Shown: positions 63,505 to 64,000 of the stretch, piece by piece | Numbering within the stretch: the stretch's first letter is position 1 | Layout: each line of letters starts with the position of its first letter | Assembly (NCBI GenBank): GCA_016704425.1 | Contig: JADJAC010000004.1 | Coordinates: 62,001 to 126,000 of the forward strand | Length of the DNA: 64,000 nucleotides | Direction: 5' to 3' | From: Sphingomonadales bacterium | GTDB lineage: Bacteria; Pseudomonadota; Alphaproteobacteria; Sphingomonadales; Sphingomonadaceae | Program-made: the position numbers and the translations under genes | Notes under the pieces: generated by a model | Told to the model about the DNA's origin: nothing | Databases searched by the model: none | What the model saw: only the letters and a program-made list of their open reading frames with translations

Positions 63505-64000
63505 GGCACGCCTCCCCCAAGAGACTGACTATAGTCGTCCATATTGATAGGCCCATTGGTCGTATCAGAGCAACTGCCCGCATTGCGGCGCCGTCTATCG
63601 GATGGTTGGGTCCAGCCAAACTGTTCGGATCGATGGCTAGGCACACCTGAATGGACGGCAGCTTCTAGTGAACTGATTCCGGTGCGGGAATGTCTGCAAT
63701 GTTCGCGAATGGCGAACTACAGCGTTGGCCAAAATTGCGATTGCAGCGGAGCGCTGATTCTCGACGTCGACCCCCCACTTCATTTTCCCTCGGACACAAG
63801 CGCGAAGTGTTGCCTGCGGTAGCGGGAATGATGAGCCGTGATGAGCACCTGCCGAAAATTTTCGACCTAGGCCGATTGCATTATTGCCAAATCTGGGTGA
63901 CGACGAGCGGAAATTTGGAATCTAAATCGAGGTCGGGGGACAGTATCGGTGAAGGCGGACCAAGCCAATTGCGCTGTGCCCTCACATAGCGACATCTCAT
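63505..64000. other. Gene-free end of the window
   Basis: I find no supported gene in the last 496 bp. A family-3 repeat fragment (ATGGACGGCAGCTTCT) is at 63651-63666. Short open frames on the plus strand lack ribosome binding sites and known motifs. The first part should hold the promoter of the Sel1 gene, which runs leftwards. Confidence 0.4.

Overview
The window reads as the chromosome of an alphaproteobacterium, most likely a sphingomonad (Sphingopyxis/Novosphingobium/Sphingobium type). The reasons are high-GC coding sequence, several large TonB-dependent receptors, a 180-kDa-type NAD-glutamate dehydrogenase, an HrcA/CIRCE-controlled groESL, and dispersed intergenic palindromes of the CCCCTGCGCAGG type. 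Taxonomy is inferred from gene content, not from a marker gene.

1-20.9 kb is ordinary chromosome: NAD-glutamate dehydrogenase, two small envelope proteins, an AbrB-Doc toxin-antitoxin pair, lepA, a CsgG-like secreted protein, an epoxide-hydrolase-like enzyme overlapping two small genes, a RelB/RelE-type pair whose toxin carries a nonsense codon, a TonB receptor, a flavoprotein, a quinone oxidoreductase, an amidohydrolase, ferredoxin reductase and finally tRNA-Pro(CGG).

20.9-58.05 kb is a 37.1-kb integrated island bounded by a 21-bp direct repeat that starts inside the 3' end of tRNA-Pro. Its left end holds the integration module (large serine recombinase, DUF2924, DUF3489). Its right end holds a ParB-DNA methylase/DUF5681 pair and a helically phased array of TTCCCTG boxes. 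The cargo falls into three blocks. (i) 24.0-30.1 kb is a tightly overlapping meta-cleavage operon (hydrolase, extradiol dioxygenase, hydratase, acetaldehyde dehydrogenase, aldolase, flavoprotein monooxygenase) with a divergent AraC regulator. (ii) 31-45.4 kb is a loose set with flavin reductase, SDRs, a HisD-like dehydrogenase, an FAH-family hydrolase, a TonB receptor, an S15-type hydrolase, a GlcG-like protein, LysR and TetR regulators, an HsaA-like monooxygenase and a second extradiol dioxygenase. (iii) 45.9-55.3 kb is a divergent module: TonB receptor, a cyclophilin-DUF885 fusion, cytochrome P450 and a proline-iminopeptidase-like hydrolase on one side; TetR, an M20 amidohydrolase and an esterase on the other. 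Together they look like uptake, hydrolytic trimming and ring cleavage of an aromatic, possibly amide- or peptide-linked, compound. The substrate cannot be read from sequence.

At least eight cargo genes in blocks i-iii carry single-base frameshifts, mostly in C or G runs, while the 20 kb of chromosome to the left carries none. Either the catabolic island is decaying or this stretch contains indel errors.

58.05-64 kb begins with the left end of a second, related element (att copy plus the 3' end of its recombinase gene). It is interrupted by a degenerate IS3-family element whose other side lies inside groEL, implying an IS-associated deletion. groES and its CIRCE operator remain intact. Two small proteins and a Cys-rich Sel1-repeat protein follow.
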